The position numbers and the translations under genes are program-made. 64,000 nucleotides of DNA from Alteromonadaceae bacterium. GTDB taxonomy: Bacteria; Pseudomonadota; Gammaproteobacteria; Enterobacterales; Alteromonadaceae. The notes beneath the pieces are model-generated. The model made no database searches. It worked only from the letters and a program-made list of their open reading frames with translations, and was not told where the DNA came from. The stretch covers positions 39,488-103,487 of the forward strand of contig JABSOI010000020.1 of assembly GCA_013216015.1 (NCBI GenBank). Reading direction: 5' to 3'. Below, piece after piece: positions 43,074-51,826 of this stretch; position 1 is the stretch's first letter, and each line of letters opens with the position of its first letter.

Positions 43074-43844
43074 TTACTTTGATACTACTAATGCTAATTT
43101 GTTATTGTATTTACCAATAAAACCTTTTATTTCAAGGCTATTGTTTTTATCTGTTAATTTTACCGGTTCATTTAACTTTTGATTTAACTTAATTACATCC
43201 CCGGGTTTAAGGTTCATTAAGTCACTTAAAGTTACCTTTGTTGCCGCAAGTGAAACGTCCAATTGTATTTGCGCGTTTTCCAGTGATTGATCTAAACGAA
43301 TGACAGGCTGCTCACTACTTTGAGTGGGACATTTATCTTCAAATAACCCTTGAGCCGCGTCCCGGCAAAGCGCTATGCTCAATTCCCGACCATTCAAGTT
43401 GAATGAAATACTTACGACGAACGGTTTGTTTATTATTCCTGAAACAGACTCTTCAACTAATTCAACTAATTCAACTGAAGAAGATTGTAAAATTTGTGCA
43501 GAAAAATCTAACAAACACCGTGCCGAAAGTTCACTGCAAAGCACATCTTGATCAATCACTTCAATCGCTGGCAAATGCAGTGCTTGAGTAGCCAACCAAA
43601 CTGATTCGCTTTCCTGGTGATGCTGACTGACAGAAAAACCCAGTACACTTGAAGAAGCGTTAGAAAATCTTTTGTCTCCATCAAATTCAATACAGCCAAA
43701 CAATGATGTTGAATAATTGAAGGTTAATTCTGGTTTTTCATCACCAAACCAAATTTTTATCCAACAATAAATATGTTCAGCACAAGCTTCTTCTAACGCT
43801 TGTCTCTGTTTTAAAGTCAGGGTCGATAATCTACGGACAGACAT
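43074..43844 (-). CDS. fliM: Reduced FliM-like switch protein, SpoA domain at C-terminus
   Basis: This is a 256-residue protein, about 75-80 residues shorter than E. coli FliM. The C-terminal SpoA domain is clear (AQIQLDVSLAATKVTLSDLMNLKPGDVIKL ... IKGFIGKYNNKLALVV). The N-terminus (MSVRRLSTLTLKQRQAL) lacks the LSQDEIDALL-type CheY-binding helix, and the middle domain is weak, so the overall design is closer to SctQ of injectisomes. It may still build a C-ring platform for FliN and the ATPase but would not read CheY-P. It overlaps flgE by one base. Confidence 0.75.
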   Translation of the reverse strand: MSVRRLSTLTLKQRQALEEACAEHIYCWIKIWFGDEKPELTFNYSTSLFGCIEFDGDKRFSNASSSVLGFSVSQHHQESESVWLATQALHLPAIEVIDQDVLCSELSARCLLDFSAQILQSSSVELVELVEESVSGIINKPFVVSISFNLNGRELSIALCRDAAQGLFEDKCPTQSSEQPVIRLDQSLENAQIQLDVSLAATKVTLSDLMNLKPGDVIKLNQKLNEPVKLTDKNNSLEIKGFIGKYNNKLALVVSK

Positions 43845-45013
43845 TAACGGCCTCGGGTATTTTCAAATAACGTTTCCAGCAATTGGTTAGAAACATTAAG
43901 GATCCGTGAACTGGCCTGATAACCATTTTGAATGACGATCATGTCAGCAAATTCACTTGATAAATCGACGTTTGAAAGTTCCAGGCTTTTTGACGCTATC
44001 TGGCCAAAAGAACCTTCACCCGCATACGATAATTCTCGCGTTTTATTAGAGGTTGCTTTAAATAAACTACCTTGTTCTGATTTCAGTGCAGAAACATCTT
44101 TAAATGAAGCCAAGGCAATTTTGTCACCTGTTCGCTCTTCACCATTCGCATAGGTCAGCTGCAATTCCCCTGAGCTATCAAAAAGTGCTGAAGTCAAAGA
44201 AGTCAGTCCGTAGCCGTCTTGACTATTAGCTTTTAAAGATGACGTACTACCACCAGAAACCGATGTGGTCCCCGCTAATGAACCTGGCTCTCCAAATTTA
44301 ATATTGATCGTGTCATTATCGCCGCTACCATTATCTATCTGAATATTGAATTGATTATAATCGGTAACTAAAAGTCCACTTGAATCAAAACGAATTTCAC
44401 CATTTCCTACTTCATTACCATCTTGATCTACTACTGTCACTAACCAACTACCGGTGGTCTCTTCACTATTATCAGTGAAATCAAATGTTAATTTAGTTTC
44501 AGCACCTAAAGTGTTAAACACAGTAAAACCACTGGCTTGATGCGATGTTGCATCAGAAGATAAATTACCTTTAAATTCCACTTCAGTGGTAGTTTTGGGG
44601 GGCAAAGATGAATGTTCTTCAATGCTAATTTGCTTTAAGTCGCCTCCTTCCGTCAGAGCCATAACTTTAGCACCGGTAGCTTTATCAATCAGAACACCAT
44701 CACCATTAAAAGCAAATTGTCCCGCTTTGCTATAAACTAATTTTCCGTCTAATTCCAAGACAAATAATCCGTCACCTGTGATCGCTAAATCAGTGTCGTT
44801 ACCCGTAGACTTAATGTCACCTGTTGACATACGATGCGCTTCACTACCTATTTGAGCACCATAGCCATTTCCGCCACCACCCAGACTTTGATAAAATGAA
44901 TCTTTTCCTTTATAACCTGGGGTATTCATATTAGCGATGTTATTACTTACGGTGTCTAGATTTTGTGAAAAAGACAACATACCTGAAAGTCCGTTATAAA
45001 ATGATTGAGACAT
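43844..45013 (-). CDS. flgE: Flagellar hook protein FlgE
   Basis: This is a 389-residue protein. The N-terminus has the rod/hook coiled-coil segment (MSQSFYNGLSGMLSFSQNLDTVSNNIANMNTPGYKGKD), then TDLAITGDGLFVLEL. The D1/D2 region carries Gly/Ser-rich loops, and the C-terminus is SLELSNVDLSSEFADMIVIQNGYQASSRILNVSNQLLETLF. This is the full pattern of FlgE at normal length. It assembles the hook outside the cell under FlgD. It follows flgD after five bases. Confidence 0.93.
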   Translation of the reverse strand: MSQSFYNGLSGMLSFSQNLDTVSNNIANMNTPGYKGKDSFYQSLGGGGNGYGAQIGSEAHRMSTGDIKSTGNDTDLAITGDGLFVLELDGKLVYSKAGQFAFNGDGVLIDKATGAKVMALTEGGDLKQISIEEHSSLPPKTTTEVEFKGNLSSDATSHQASGFTVFNTLGAETKLTFDFTDNSEETTGSWLVTVVDQDGNEVGNGEIRFDSSGLLVTDYNQFNIQIDNGSGDNDTINIKFGEPGSLAGTTSVSGGSTSSLKANSQDGYGLTSLTSALFDSSGELQLTYANGEERTGDKIALASFKDVSALKSEQGSLFKATSNKTRELSYAGEGSFGQIASKSLELSNVDLSSEFADMIVIQNGYQASSRILNVSNQLLETLFENTRGR

Positions 45014-45018
45014 CTAAT

Positions 45019-45429
45019 TTACTCCTTAACTAATTGAATTTGATTTAACTTAATATTTTCGATAAAAGCACCCGACGAATCTTTCAATGTTAATCTGGGG
45101 CCATCCTGATAAAAATGTACCGCTTCAACGGTACCGACAAAAGGTAATGTTGCGGTTGTTACTTCAACCTCTTGACCGATTACCGACATTGCCTGGCTGG
45201 TAGCATCCATAAAAGCAATACCTTCAAGTGTTTCATGACTTTGACGAGCTTGTTCCAAATTGGTGAATTGAGCCATTTGGGCTAAAAACTCACGGTTATT
45301 TAAAGGTTCAAGCGGATCCTGATTTTTTAATTCTGCCAGAAACAACTTAATAAAATCTTCTTGCTGCAAGGCAACTTCATTGGTTTGGTTAGTTTCGCTT
45401 GCAATAGTACCGATTGACTCAATTGGCAT
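45019..45429 (-). CDS. flgD: Hook-cap protein FlgD (short form)
   Basis: This is a 136-residue protein from ATG 45429 (MPIESIGTIASE, AAAGGAG upstream). The longer upstream frame lies inside fliK. The conserved FlgD N-terminal segment is QEDFIKLFLAELKNQDPLEPLNNREFLAQMAQFTNLEQ. The C-terminal part is only about 50 residues (GQEVEVTTATLPFVGTVEAVHF), lacking the full tudor/FN3 cap seen in 220-residue FlgD. It scaffolds hook polymerisation. It overlaps fliK by 11 bases. Confidence 0.9.
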   Translation of the reverse strand: MPIESIGTIASETNQTNEVALQQEDFIKLFLAELKNQDPLEPLNNREFLAQMAQFTNLEQARQSHETLEGIAFMDATSQAMSVIGQEVEVTTATLPFVGTVEAVHFYQDGPRLTLKDSSGAFIENIKLNQIQLVKE

Positions 45430-46282
45430 TTCTATCTCCTTTATTTGAAACAAATTGATTGTCGCGCCATAGTTCATTACCGTTGTAATAAATAGCTGTT
45501 GGCAGTTGTTCACCTGACCAATTAACAAGCATTTGTGCCAGTTCATTTATTTGTTGTGCTTCACTTGCGTTGTAATCTCTGATCCAGAGTTTTACTTCAT
45601 CGTTACCATTTTTAGTCATCGTCACATTTCTAACCTGACACTCAAAAATATACGATGATAATGCATGGGATAATGACGAAGTTGTTCCCATTTTTAATTG
45701 TGTAGATTGTCTGGTTTCTGTCGCAATAGCTGAAGTTATTTGGTTAGTTGCAGCAGTGGGAATACCGTCTTGTTTTGCTAATGAAATAAACGGGCTACTC
45801 AAATAATATGATTTTCCGGATGCAGTTCCACCAGAAAGTGATAATGATTCACCACCAATATTAACGCCCTCATAAGCCGTATTTTGAGTCAGGGTATTAG
45901 TAGCAAAAATTCCAAGTGCTATATGACTAAAATTAACATTTACAACAGTAAACACAGATTCATTATTTACCGTTGCATCGTTATTTATCCCACCATTAAT
46001 TGACTGCGTGCTTACGGTAGTACTTTGGTTATTAGCATACAATTCACTTATTTGTTGTTTTGCATGACCGATCATATTAAATGAAAGATTGTGCTCCAGC
46101 TCTGCATTTAAAGACGAAGCTTCAACAGAGGATGTCGACATTTCAAGATTATTTTCTTTGCCCTCACCCGTACCGCTGTTATTCAACGATAAAAACTGAG
46201 AGAAATCACCTTCTCCTTCAGCAAACTTCGAACCTGCATTACTTTGTACAGCTAATAAATATTGCTCATTACTTACTTGCAT
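45419..46282 (-). CDS. fliK: Probable hook-length control protein FliK
   Basis: This is a 287-residue protein placed between fliJ and flgD, where FliK is expected. It is Ser/Asn/Thr-rich and low in structure for most of its length, as FliK usually is. The C-terminal 90 residues (VKLWIRDYNASEAQQINELAQMLVNWSGEQLPTAIYYNGNELW) would be the specificity-switch domain, but the typical LxPxxLGxVxV motif is not visible. Assignment rests mainly on position and composition. Its expected partner is FlhB. Confidence 0.6.
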   Translation of the reverse strand: MQVSNEQYLLAVQSNAGSKFAEGEGDFSQFLSLNNSGTGEGKENNLEMSTSSVEASSLNAELEHNLSFNMIGHAKQQISELYANNQSTTVSTQSINGGINNDATVNNESVFTVVNVNFSHIALGIFATNTLTQNTAYEGVNIGGESLSLSGGTASGKSYYLSSPFISLAKQDGIPTAATNQITSAIATETRQSTQLKMGTTSSLSHALSSYIFECQVRNVTMTKNGNDEVKLWIRDYNASEAQQINELAQMLVNWSGEQLPTAIYYNGNELWRDNQFVSNKGDRNAN

Positions 46283-46746
46283 TATCCATTGCTCCTTTGA
46301 TTATAAAGTTCAGATATTTCAGCATCCTGTAACTTATCTCTTTCAGTACTGATTGCTGACAAAATCCCGTCACATTTGTTATTAAACACGCGTTGTTTCA
46401 ACTCAACTTTAACCGCTGCCTGAACAGCTGTTTTGTGTTGCTTTTTAATCGTAAACAATGATGCTTCTTTACTTTTTTGATTTGCCGTACCCACTTGAAT
46501 TGACTGCAAAGCTGCACTTAATAACTCAATATGAACTTGAGAATGGCTGGCCAACTTTTCTGCTGTAAAGTGTATTTTTGATTGTTGTTCTTTTAATTCA
46601 GCTAATTCTTTTTCAACAGTGTTCAATTTTAATTTAGTCGCAGCCAAATGACGGTTTACTGCAATTGCACTTACCTTTTCTAAGGTAATTGCACTTTTGA
46701 TCACCTTTTGTTTACGCTTAAGCTGTGAAATTATTTCATGAGACAT
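46282..46746 (-). CDS. fliJ: FliJ-like export coiled-coil protein
   Basis: This is a 154-residue, mostly helical, Lys/Glu/Gln-rich protein (LNTVEKELAELKEQQSKIHFTAEKLASHSQ). It lies between fliI and fliK as FliJ normally does. FliJ is the stalk of the FliI hexamer and couples it to FlhA. The sequence itself is not strongly diagnostic. It overlaps fliI by 11 bases and fliK by one base. Confidence 0.7.
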   Translation of the reverse strand: MSHEIISQLKRKQKVIKSAITLEKVSAIAVNRHLAATKLKLNTVEKELAELKEQQSKIHFTAEKLASHSQVHIELLSAALQSIQVGTANQKSKEASLFTIKKQHKTAVQAAVKVELKQRVFNNKCDGILSAISTERDKLQDAEISELYNQRSNG

Positions 46747-48091
46747 GCTTATTTATTCCTTTAATCACACTATCGTTAACCGCTATAACGGCTAACTGCT
46801 GAAGCAAAACTTTATCTTTTGAAAATTCACCTTTCTCTGTCATTTTTTGACATAAAAACTTCTCAACCTCTTGATAGCGTGCAATCAAAGTTGATAATTG
46901 ATCATTTTCATCTTGAGAAACGGCGCCAATTTCAATTAATTCTTTGCTGTCTTGATATTGACTTAATGTTGTTCTTATCTGTTTAACCGCCTGAATTTGT
47001 TCGTCGACATTCAGCGTATTAAATAACCGGCTTGTACTTTTTAATACATTTATTGCGGGGAAATGACCACGTTCAGCTAATTCTCTGGTTAACACTATAT
47101 GACCATCAACAATAGCCCGAATGGTATCTACGATAGGGTCGTTAAAGTCATCACCTTCAACCAGAACATTAAATAAGGCAGTAATAGAACCACCATGTTT
47201 AAAATTCCCACAACGTTCCACTATGGTTGGAATTTGTGAAAACACCGATGTGGTATAACCTTTAACAGTAGGTGGTTCGCCAATGGCTAAACCAATTTCC
47301 CTCAGTGCCATCGCAAACCGGGTAACAGAATCCATCGTAAACAACACTTGTTTACCCTGATTAGAAAAATATTCAGCAATAGCGATTGACGAATACACGG
47401 CATGAGCCCTGACTAAAGGCGGTTGTTCTGCTGTAGCAACTATCACCACCGTATTTTTCATACGTTCATCTTTAAGGGTTTGTTCAACAAATTCCTGAAC
47501 TTCCCGACCACGCTCACCGATAAGCGCTATAACGTTAATATCGGTATTTATATTTTGGCAAATTGATGTCAGCAAAGAACTTTTACCAACACCACTGCCT
47601 GCAAAAATACCAACTCTTTGACCTTTACCTAACGTAATAAAGTGATCAATAGCGCGTATTCCCGTTTCTACAGGCTCAGCAATCTTGGCTCTGTCAAGTG
47701 GATTTATTGGCTCTTGATAAAGAGGATAATATTCACTACCTGTTAACGGTTCACCTTCATCAAGCGGTTGAACAAAAGCATCAACAACCCGGCCGAGCAA
47801 ATCATCTCCAACATAAGTAGAGGCCATTTCTCCGGTGGCGACTACTTCACTGCCCATAGTAACGCCGCGAATTTTTCGGTAAGGCATAAGTAAAACTTTA
47901 TTTTCTTTAAAACCTACGACTTCCGCTTTAACACTATCGTCTCTGTTTATTGGAAATACTTCACAAATTTCACCAATAAATACCTGAAGACAAACAGCTT
48001 CTATCACAAGACCAATATATTGAGTAACATGACCTGAGCGTTTACGAGTCTGCATTTGTTGTAATTGAGTTAGCGCAGCTGATAGAGGCAT
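46736..48091 (-). CDS. fliI: Flagellum-specific ATPase FliI
   Basis: This is a 451-residue F1-beta-like ATPase. Walker A is GIFAGSGVGKSSLL near residue 163. Also seen are ALIGERGREVQEFVEQTL, VLFTMDSVTRFAMALREIGLAIGEPP and GYTTSVFSQIPTIVERCGN, all diagnostic for FliI. It energises substrate delivery to the export gate with FliH and FliJ. Normal length. It is one base from fliH. Confidence 0.97.
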   Translation of the reverse strand: MPLSAALTQLQQMQTRKRSGHVTQYIGLVIEAVCLQVFIGEICEVFPINRDDSVKAEVVGFKENKVLLMPYRKIRGVTMGSEVVATGEMASTYVGDDLLGRVVDAFVQPLDEGEPLTGSEYYPLYQEPINPLDRAKIAEPVETGIRAIDHFITLGKGQRVGIFAGSGVGKSSLLTSICQNINTDINVIALIGERGREVQEFVEQTLKDERMKNTVVIVATAEQPPLVRAHAVYSSIAIAEYFSNQGKQVLFTMDSVTRFAMALREIGLAIGEPPTVKGYTTSVFSQIPTIVERCGNFKHGGSITALFNVLVEGDDFNDPIVDTIRAIVDGHIVLTRELAERGHFPAINVLKSTSRLFNTLNVDEQIQAVKQIRTTLSQYQDSKELIEIGAVSQDENDQLSTLIARYQEVEKFLCQKMTEKGEFSKDKVLLQQLAVIAVNDSVIKGINKHVS

Positions 48092-48092
48092 A

Positions 48093-48845
48093 TTACTTAT
48101 TAACCTCTACAGACATCAACGTAAGCACTGATGCCAGTTTTTCCCGTAATGTAGAAGTGATCACACCATCAGGTAAACGTAAACAATAATCGCCCTGACT
48201 CAATTTATTACACGAAACCACCTGGATGTCTTCATCGCTAAAGAGCTTCAGTGCTTGAAAAACACCGAATTCTCTCTCACTCAACTCTAATGTCAACGGG
48301 CGTTCAGCAGCAAATTCATCAGCAATTGACTGTACCAAATTGCCGACATAACTAGCATCGGTCAATTTTTCTTCAAGCAACTTCAAAATTGCAAGCTGAG
48401 TAAATTCAACTACCTGCTTTTTTTGATCTATGACGACTTCATAAGCGCCTTTTTCAAAATTAATGACCAACTGTTTCAACATGGCAATTTGATTTTGCAA
48501 TTCAATTTTCAGTCGTTCATTTTCTTCTGTTGCAATAGAGTTTTGCTGTTTAACTTCGTCGGCAATTTGAGTTTTAGCTTGTTCAACCCCTTTGCTACGT
48601 GCGCACTCTGTTTCACTTTTAAGCTCTTGTGCAAAAACAGATGAAATTAAATTTTTCTGCTCTTGTGCGGTTAACTTTGATAAATGTTCGCGCCAATCAG
48701 GCTGTATTGTTTTATCACTTGTTTTATTAAGACCCGATTGTCCAGCACTAGCCCCCGGACTTTGAGGAACCGCACTAGGTTGAACCTTCAAATTTAACAC
48801 TTGTCTGGTTTTAGTGGTCACTTGCGCATTACGAATAATAGACAT
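48093..48845 (-). CDS. fliH: FliH-like regulator of the export ATPase
   Basis: This is a 250-residue protein. A disordered Pro/Gln/Ser N-terminus is followed by a long coiled coil (about 90-160: NERLKIELQNQIAMLKQLVINFEKG) and a V-ATPase E-subunit-like C-terminal domain. FliH dimerises, holds FliI and docks it on FliN. Supported by position between the FliG-like gene and fliI. Confidence 0.85.
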   Translation of the reverse strand: MSIIRNAQVTTKTRQVLNLKVQPSAVPQSPGASAGQSGLNKTSDKTIQPDWREHLSKLTAQEQKNLISSVFAQELKSETECARSKGVEQAKTQIADEVKQQNSIATEENERLKIELQNQIAMLKQLVINFEKGAYEVVIDQKKQVVEFTQLAILKLLEEKLTDASYVGNLVQSIADEFAAERPLTLELSEREFGVFQALKLFSDEDIQVVSCNKLSQGDYCLRLPDGVITSTLREKLASVLTLMSVEVNK

Positions 48846-48855
48846 ACTTCAGCCC

Positions 48856-49209
48856 CTATAATCCACTGGCATAATCTGTTAAAAATTCAATCGATTTAGG
48901 TGCTAATTTAGACTTTAATTTCAATTGTTCGGTTGTTGCTAAACTAAGTAACGTTTTAAGTGAATCACATTCAAGCGTCAAAAGTTTACCTTTTGAATCT
49001 TTAGCGTCAACCAAACCTAATTTAGTGATTTGTTTCTGAATAAGAGGTTCTACATCAACAAAACCTATATCAGATAATTCCTTTAAAGCACCCGCCACAG
49101 CAGTTTTATCGTCTGATGGTATCCGTTCAAGGATCCAATCAGCGTCTTTTTTAGATAAACCATGCAACCGCAATGCAACCAATTTATGATGCTCAGACAC
49201 GTGACACAC
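48856..49209 (-). CDS. Very short FliG-like protein (N-terminal domain only)
   Basis: This gene occupies exactly the fliG slot between fliF and fliH but encodes only 117 residues, against about 330 for FliG. The N-terminal half (HHKLVALRLHGLSKKDADWILERIPSDDKTAVAGALKELSDIGFVDVEPLIQ) fits the helical FliG_N layout that binds the FliF C-terminus. The middle domain that binds FliM and the C-terminal torque domain with its charged ridge are absent. The start is a GTG at 49209 or 49200, inside the fliF 3' end (17-base overlap). No frameshifted fliG remainder is visible, because fliH begins 10 bases later. It may tether the C-ring or only cap FliF. Identity as FliG-derived is an inference from place and helical pattern. 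Confidence 0.5.
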   Translation of the reverse strand: MCHVSEHHKLVALRLHGLSKKDADWILERIPSDDKTAVAGALKELSDIGFVDVEPLIQKQITKLGLVDAKDSKGKLLTLECDSLKTLLSLATTEQLKLKSKLAPKSIEFLTDYASGL

Positions 49210-50704
49210 CTTCTTGTTCTACTTTTTTCTGCACTGTTTGCTGTAACTGCTTAGCGGGTAATTCAAGCCAGTTTTCTACTTCACTCAATACACTAAGACG
49301 CTGTTGCTCAGTTAATTTATGCTTCGGCCAAAAGTGCCAGACAACAGCAATAACAACACACAGAAAAATCAAAACGAATGCAATGGTAGTTTCACTGACA
49401 GATGACTTTTTCTCAGCTATGTCTGCCACAGCACTTCCTGTCTCAGCTATGCCTGCCACAGTTTGAACTTGCACAGTATGATTAACATCCGATTTTGTTT
49501 CCTGGCTGAGTTGTTCATTCAACCCCGTAGCCACTGATTTTTCAGTAATAGCATCGAACAACTGATTCACATTCAACGCTGAATTCACTTCCGGTAAATA
49601 TATTTCAACCGCAATAACATCACCACGCTTTTCATCTATTCCCAAACCAGCGATTAATACTCTTTTCACAACAAGCAATTTTTCCTCAGAAAGCTCGCTG
49701 CCAATTAATACTCCTATTGAAATATTTTCAACTTCACCCACAGCAAATTCTGTTTCTTTGGATATATTTCTATAGCTATACTTCAATTCAATCAGACTGG
49801 TTTCATTATTCGATTTTTTGGCATCGTCAGTCCTTGCCACTGGCTTTTGCTCTTTTCTATGAACAACAACCCCTTTATCGTTAGGATCAATACCTTTAAC
49901 AACCGATTTAACCTTGTCATAATTCAGTGTTACAGCAACTGATAAACCAACTTTATCAATGTGAAAACTATTACGGAGTAAATTCCTCGCTTTATCAGTT
50001 AACTCCCTTTCAATATTATCCTTTTGCTCAAATCTGTCATTTGCAGCAAACCATTGTGAATCATTCGAATGACGGCTGACTAATGTCAAACCATTGTTAT
50101 CAACTAAAGTTACGTCACTACTTTCCATATTATCGATAGCTGCAGCCACTATTTGTTGAATACCACTGATTTGCTGCGATGATAATTCAGCCCCTGATTC
50201 CAGCGTTACAATGACAGACGCTTTAGGTCGGGAATTGGTAACAGTGAATAATTTCTTTTCAACAAAAGTTACATGTACCCGTGCTGATTTCACTTCTTTT
50301 AATAAACTAATAGAGCGCCCAAGTTCACCTTGAATTGCTCGTTTATAGTTAACTTTTTGAGAAAACTCAGTCATGCTGTAATTAACATCGTCAAACAATT
50401 CCATGCCCGATTCAGGGAAATGGTCAACGTTTAAGTTTGCTAAACTAACCCGCGCTTGATTCATCTGATCAGAAGCAACCGACAATACAGAATTAACTTC
50501 ATCTACCTGAAATTTAATTTCAGCTTCATTTAACGAGCGAATTGCTACGCCCATTTGATCTGACGATAAACCGTCGCGCAATGGAACAAAATTGGTTTTT
50601 AATGTCCACCAAAATAAAAATACTGCTAGTGATATAATCACTAAAATACTTACGCCAAACGAAATTCGTTGTGACTGTGATAATGATTTTAAATAGTCGT
50701 TCAT
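49193..50704 (-). CDS. fliF: MS-ring protein FliF
   Basis: This is a 503-residue protein. Membrane helices lie at about 14-34 and 438-462. Between them are the two YscJ-type ring-building motifs: FVPLRDGLSSDQMGVAIRSLNEAEIKFQV and GRSISLLKEVKSARVHVTFVEKKLF with PKASVIVTLESGAELSSQQI, then NSFHIDKVGLSVAVTLNYDK. The cytoplasmic C-terminus (LTEQQRLSVLSEVENWLELPAKQL) is the segment that normally binds FliG. Somewhat shorter than the 550 residues of E. coli FliF. It forms the inner-membrane ring. Confidence 0.95.
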   Translation of the reverse strand: MNDYLKSLSQSQRISFGVSILVIISLAVFLFWWTLKTNFVPLRDGLSSDQMGVAIRSLNEAEIKFQVDEVNSVLSVASDQMNQARVSLANLNVDHFPESGMELFDDVNYSMTEFSQKVNYKRAIQGELGRSISLLKEVKSARVHVTFVEKKLFTVTNSRPKASVIVTLESGAELSSQQISGIQQIVAAAIDNMESSDVTLVDNNGLTLVSRHSNDSQWFAANDRFEQKDNIERELTDKARNLLRNSFHIDKVGLSVAVTLNYDKVKSVVKGIDPNDKGVVVHRKEQKPVARTDDAKKSNNETSLIELKYSYRNISKETEFAVGEVENISIGVLIGSELSEEKLLVVKRVLIAGLGIDEKRGDVIAVEIYLPEVNSALNVNQLFDAITEKSVATGLNEQLSQETKSDVNHTVQVQTVAGIAETGSAVADIAEKKSSVSETTIAFVLIFLCVVIAVVWHFWPKHKLTEQQRLSVLSEVENWLELPAKQLQQTVQKKVEQEGVSRV

Positions 50705-50717
50705 AATGTTCTCTGGA

Positions 50718-51020
50718 TTACAATTGCATACGCATGATTTCTTGATAGCCTTCCAGCAGTTTATTTCTCACTTCTATCACGAGTTGTAACTGCAATTTGG
50801 CATTTTCTAACGACATCATTAATTCATGAGTACTAACCTCATCACCTACTGCTAATTTCTGCAGCATGACATCACTTTTATTGAGTGCTTCACTTGTTGA
50901 TTGAATTCCATCAAACACTAAATTGCCAAAACTAATCTGATCATTCGATATAGTTTCAACACTAATCGACTCACTTACATTTATTGATAATGTAGAGATG
51001 TTATTTATTGCTTCAATCAT
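50718..51020 (-). CDS. fliE: MS ring-rod junction protein FliE
   Basis: This is a 100-residue protein. The C-terminal motif ALNKSDVMLQKLAVGDEVSTHELMMSLENAKLQLQLVIEVRNKLLEGYQEIMRMQL is diagnostic of FliE. It joins the MS ring and the rod. It overlaps flgC by one base. Confidence 0.95.
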   Translation of the reverse strand: MIEAINNISTLSINVSESISVETISNDQISFGNLVFDGIQSTSEALNKSDVMLQKLAVGDEVSTHELMMSLENAKLQLQLVIEVRNKLLEGYQEIMRMQL

Positions 51021-51427
51021 TAACGTCTTCCTATTTCAAGTGCTTTTCTTGCCATATCGTGAGAGGCATTAAAAACCTTGACATTGGCTTCATAAGCACG
51101 GGTTGCTGAATTGATCGAAACCATTTCGTTAACCATATTAATTTGAGGCATTCTTATATACCCTTGTTCGTCTGCCATCGGATGTTTAGGTTTGAAAACT
51201 AATTTATTTCCAACCTGAGTTTCTTCCAGTTTCGCATTTATTGGTGCTTTTACTAATTGTTCAAATGAGGAAACGTCATAACTGGCTTGAGCTTTCAAGG
51301 GTGAAAACTGGGCTCCTGTTTTGTTTTGTATTACATTAGCGTTAGCAATATTGATAGCAGCAGCTTCTAAACGTAATTGCTCATACCGCATACCCAGTTC
51401 ACTAATTTTTAAAGCTTCACTACTCAT
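51020..51427 (-). CDS. flgC: Proximal rod protein FlgC
   Basis: This is a 135-residue protein with the rod N-terminus (SELGMRYEQLRLEAAAINIANANVIQ) and the FlgC C-terminus (VNEMVSINSATRAYEANVKVFNASHDMARKALEIGRR). Builds the proximal rod with FlgB and FlgF. It shares one base with flgB. Confidence 0.95.
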   Translation of the reverse strand: MSSEALKISELGMRYEQLRLEAAAINIANANVIQNKTGAQFSPLKAQASYDVSSFEQLVKAPINAKLEETQVGNKLVFKPKHPMADEQGYIRMPQINMVNEMVSINSATRAYEANVKVFNASHDMARKALEIGRR

Positions 51428-51804
51428 TAGCCTCTCCCGTTACTTACTACTAAACGCATCATTCCATATTTACGATTCACACCTTCAATTAATGCTTCAT
51501 ACTTCATACTGGCTTTAATTGAACTGGCAACCTCTTCATCTAATTTAACTTGTTCATCAGAAATTTTATAAATCGCCTGTTCTTCCATTGCTTGCCAATT
51601 TGATGACCAGCCATCAATGACTATTTTTTGACCCCAATCATCCATAGACGATATTTCATTTAGCATATCTTGAAAATTAATACCTATTTTCTGATAGCCT
51701 TCTACATTTGCATTAGCAATATTAGCTGCCGCAACTTTTTGTTCTGACGTTGCCATATCTAAAGATAAACGCAATAAATCCAATGTAACGTTAGATATTT
51801 CCAT
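51427..51804 (-). CDS. flgB: Proximal rod protein FlgB
   Basis: This is a 125-residue protein. LDLLRLSLDMATSEQKVAAANIANANVEGYQKIGINFQDML is the conserved FlgB N-terminal rod motif, and the C-terminus ends with the helical IKASMKYEALIEGVNRKYGMMRLVVSNGRG. Exported without a Sec signal by the flagellar gate. Normal length. Confidence 0.95.
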   Translation of the reverse strand: MEISNVTLDLLRLSLDMATSEQKVAAANIANANVEGYQKIGINFQDMLNEISSMDDWGQKIVIDGWSSNWQAMEEQAIYKISDEQVKLDEEVASSIKASMKYEALIEGVNRKYGMMRLVVSNGRG

Positions 51805-51826
51805 GAGATTCCCTTTTACTAAATAA

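Noticed and set aside
48856..49209. Short FliG as a frameshift artefact of a full-length gene
   Set aside because: The gap between its stop and fliH is only 10 bases, so there is no room for missing FliG domains in any frame.
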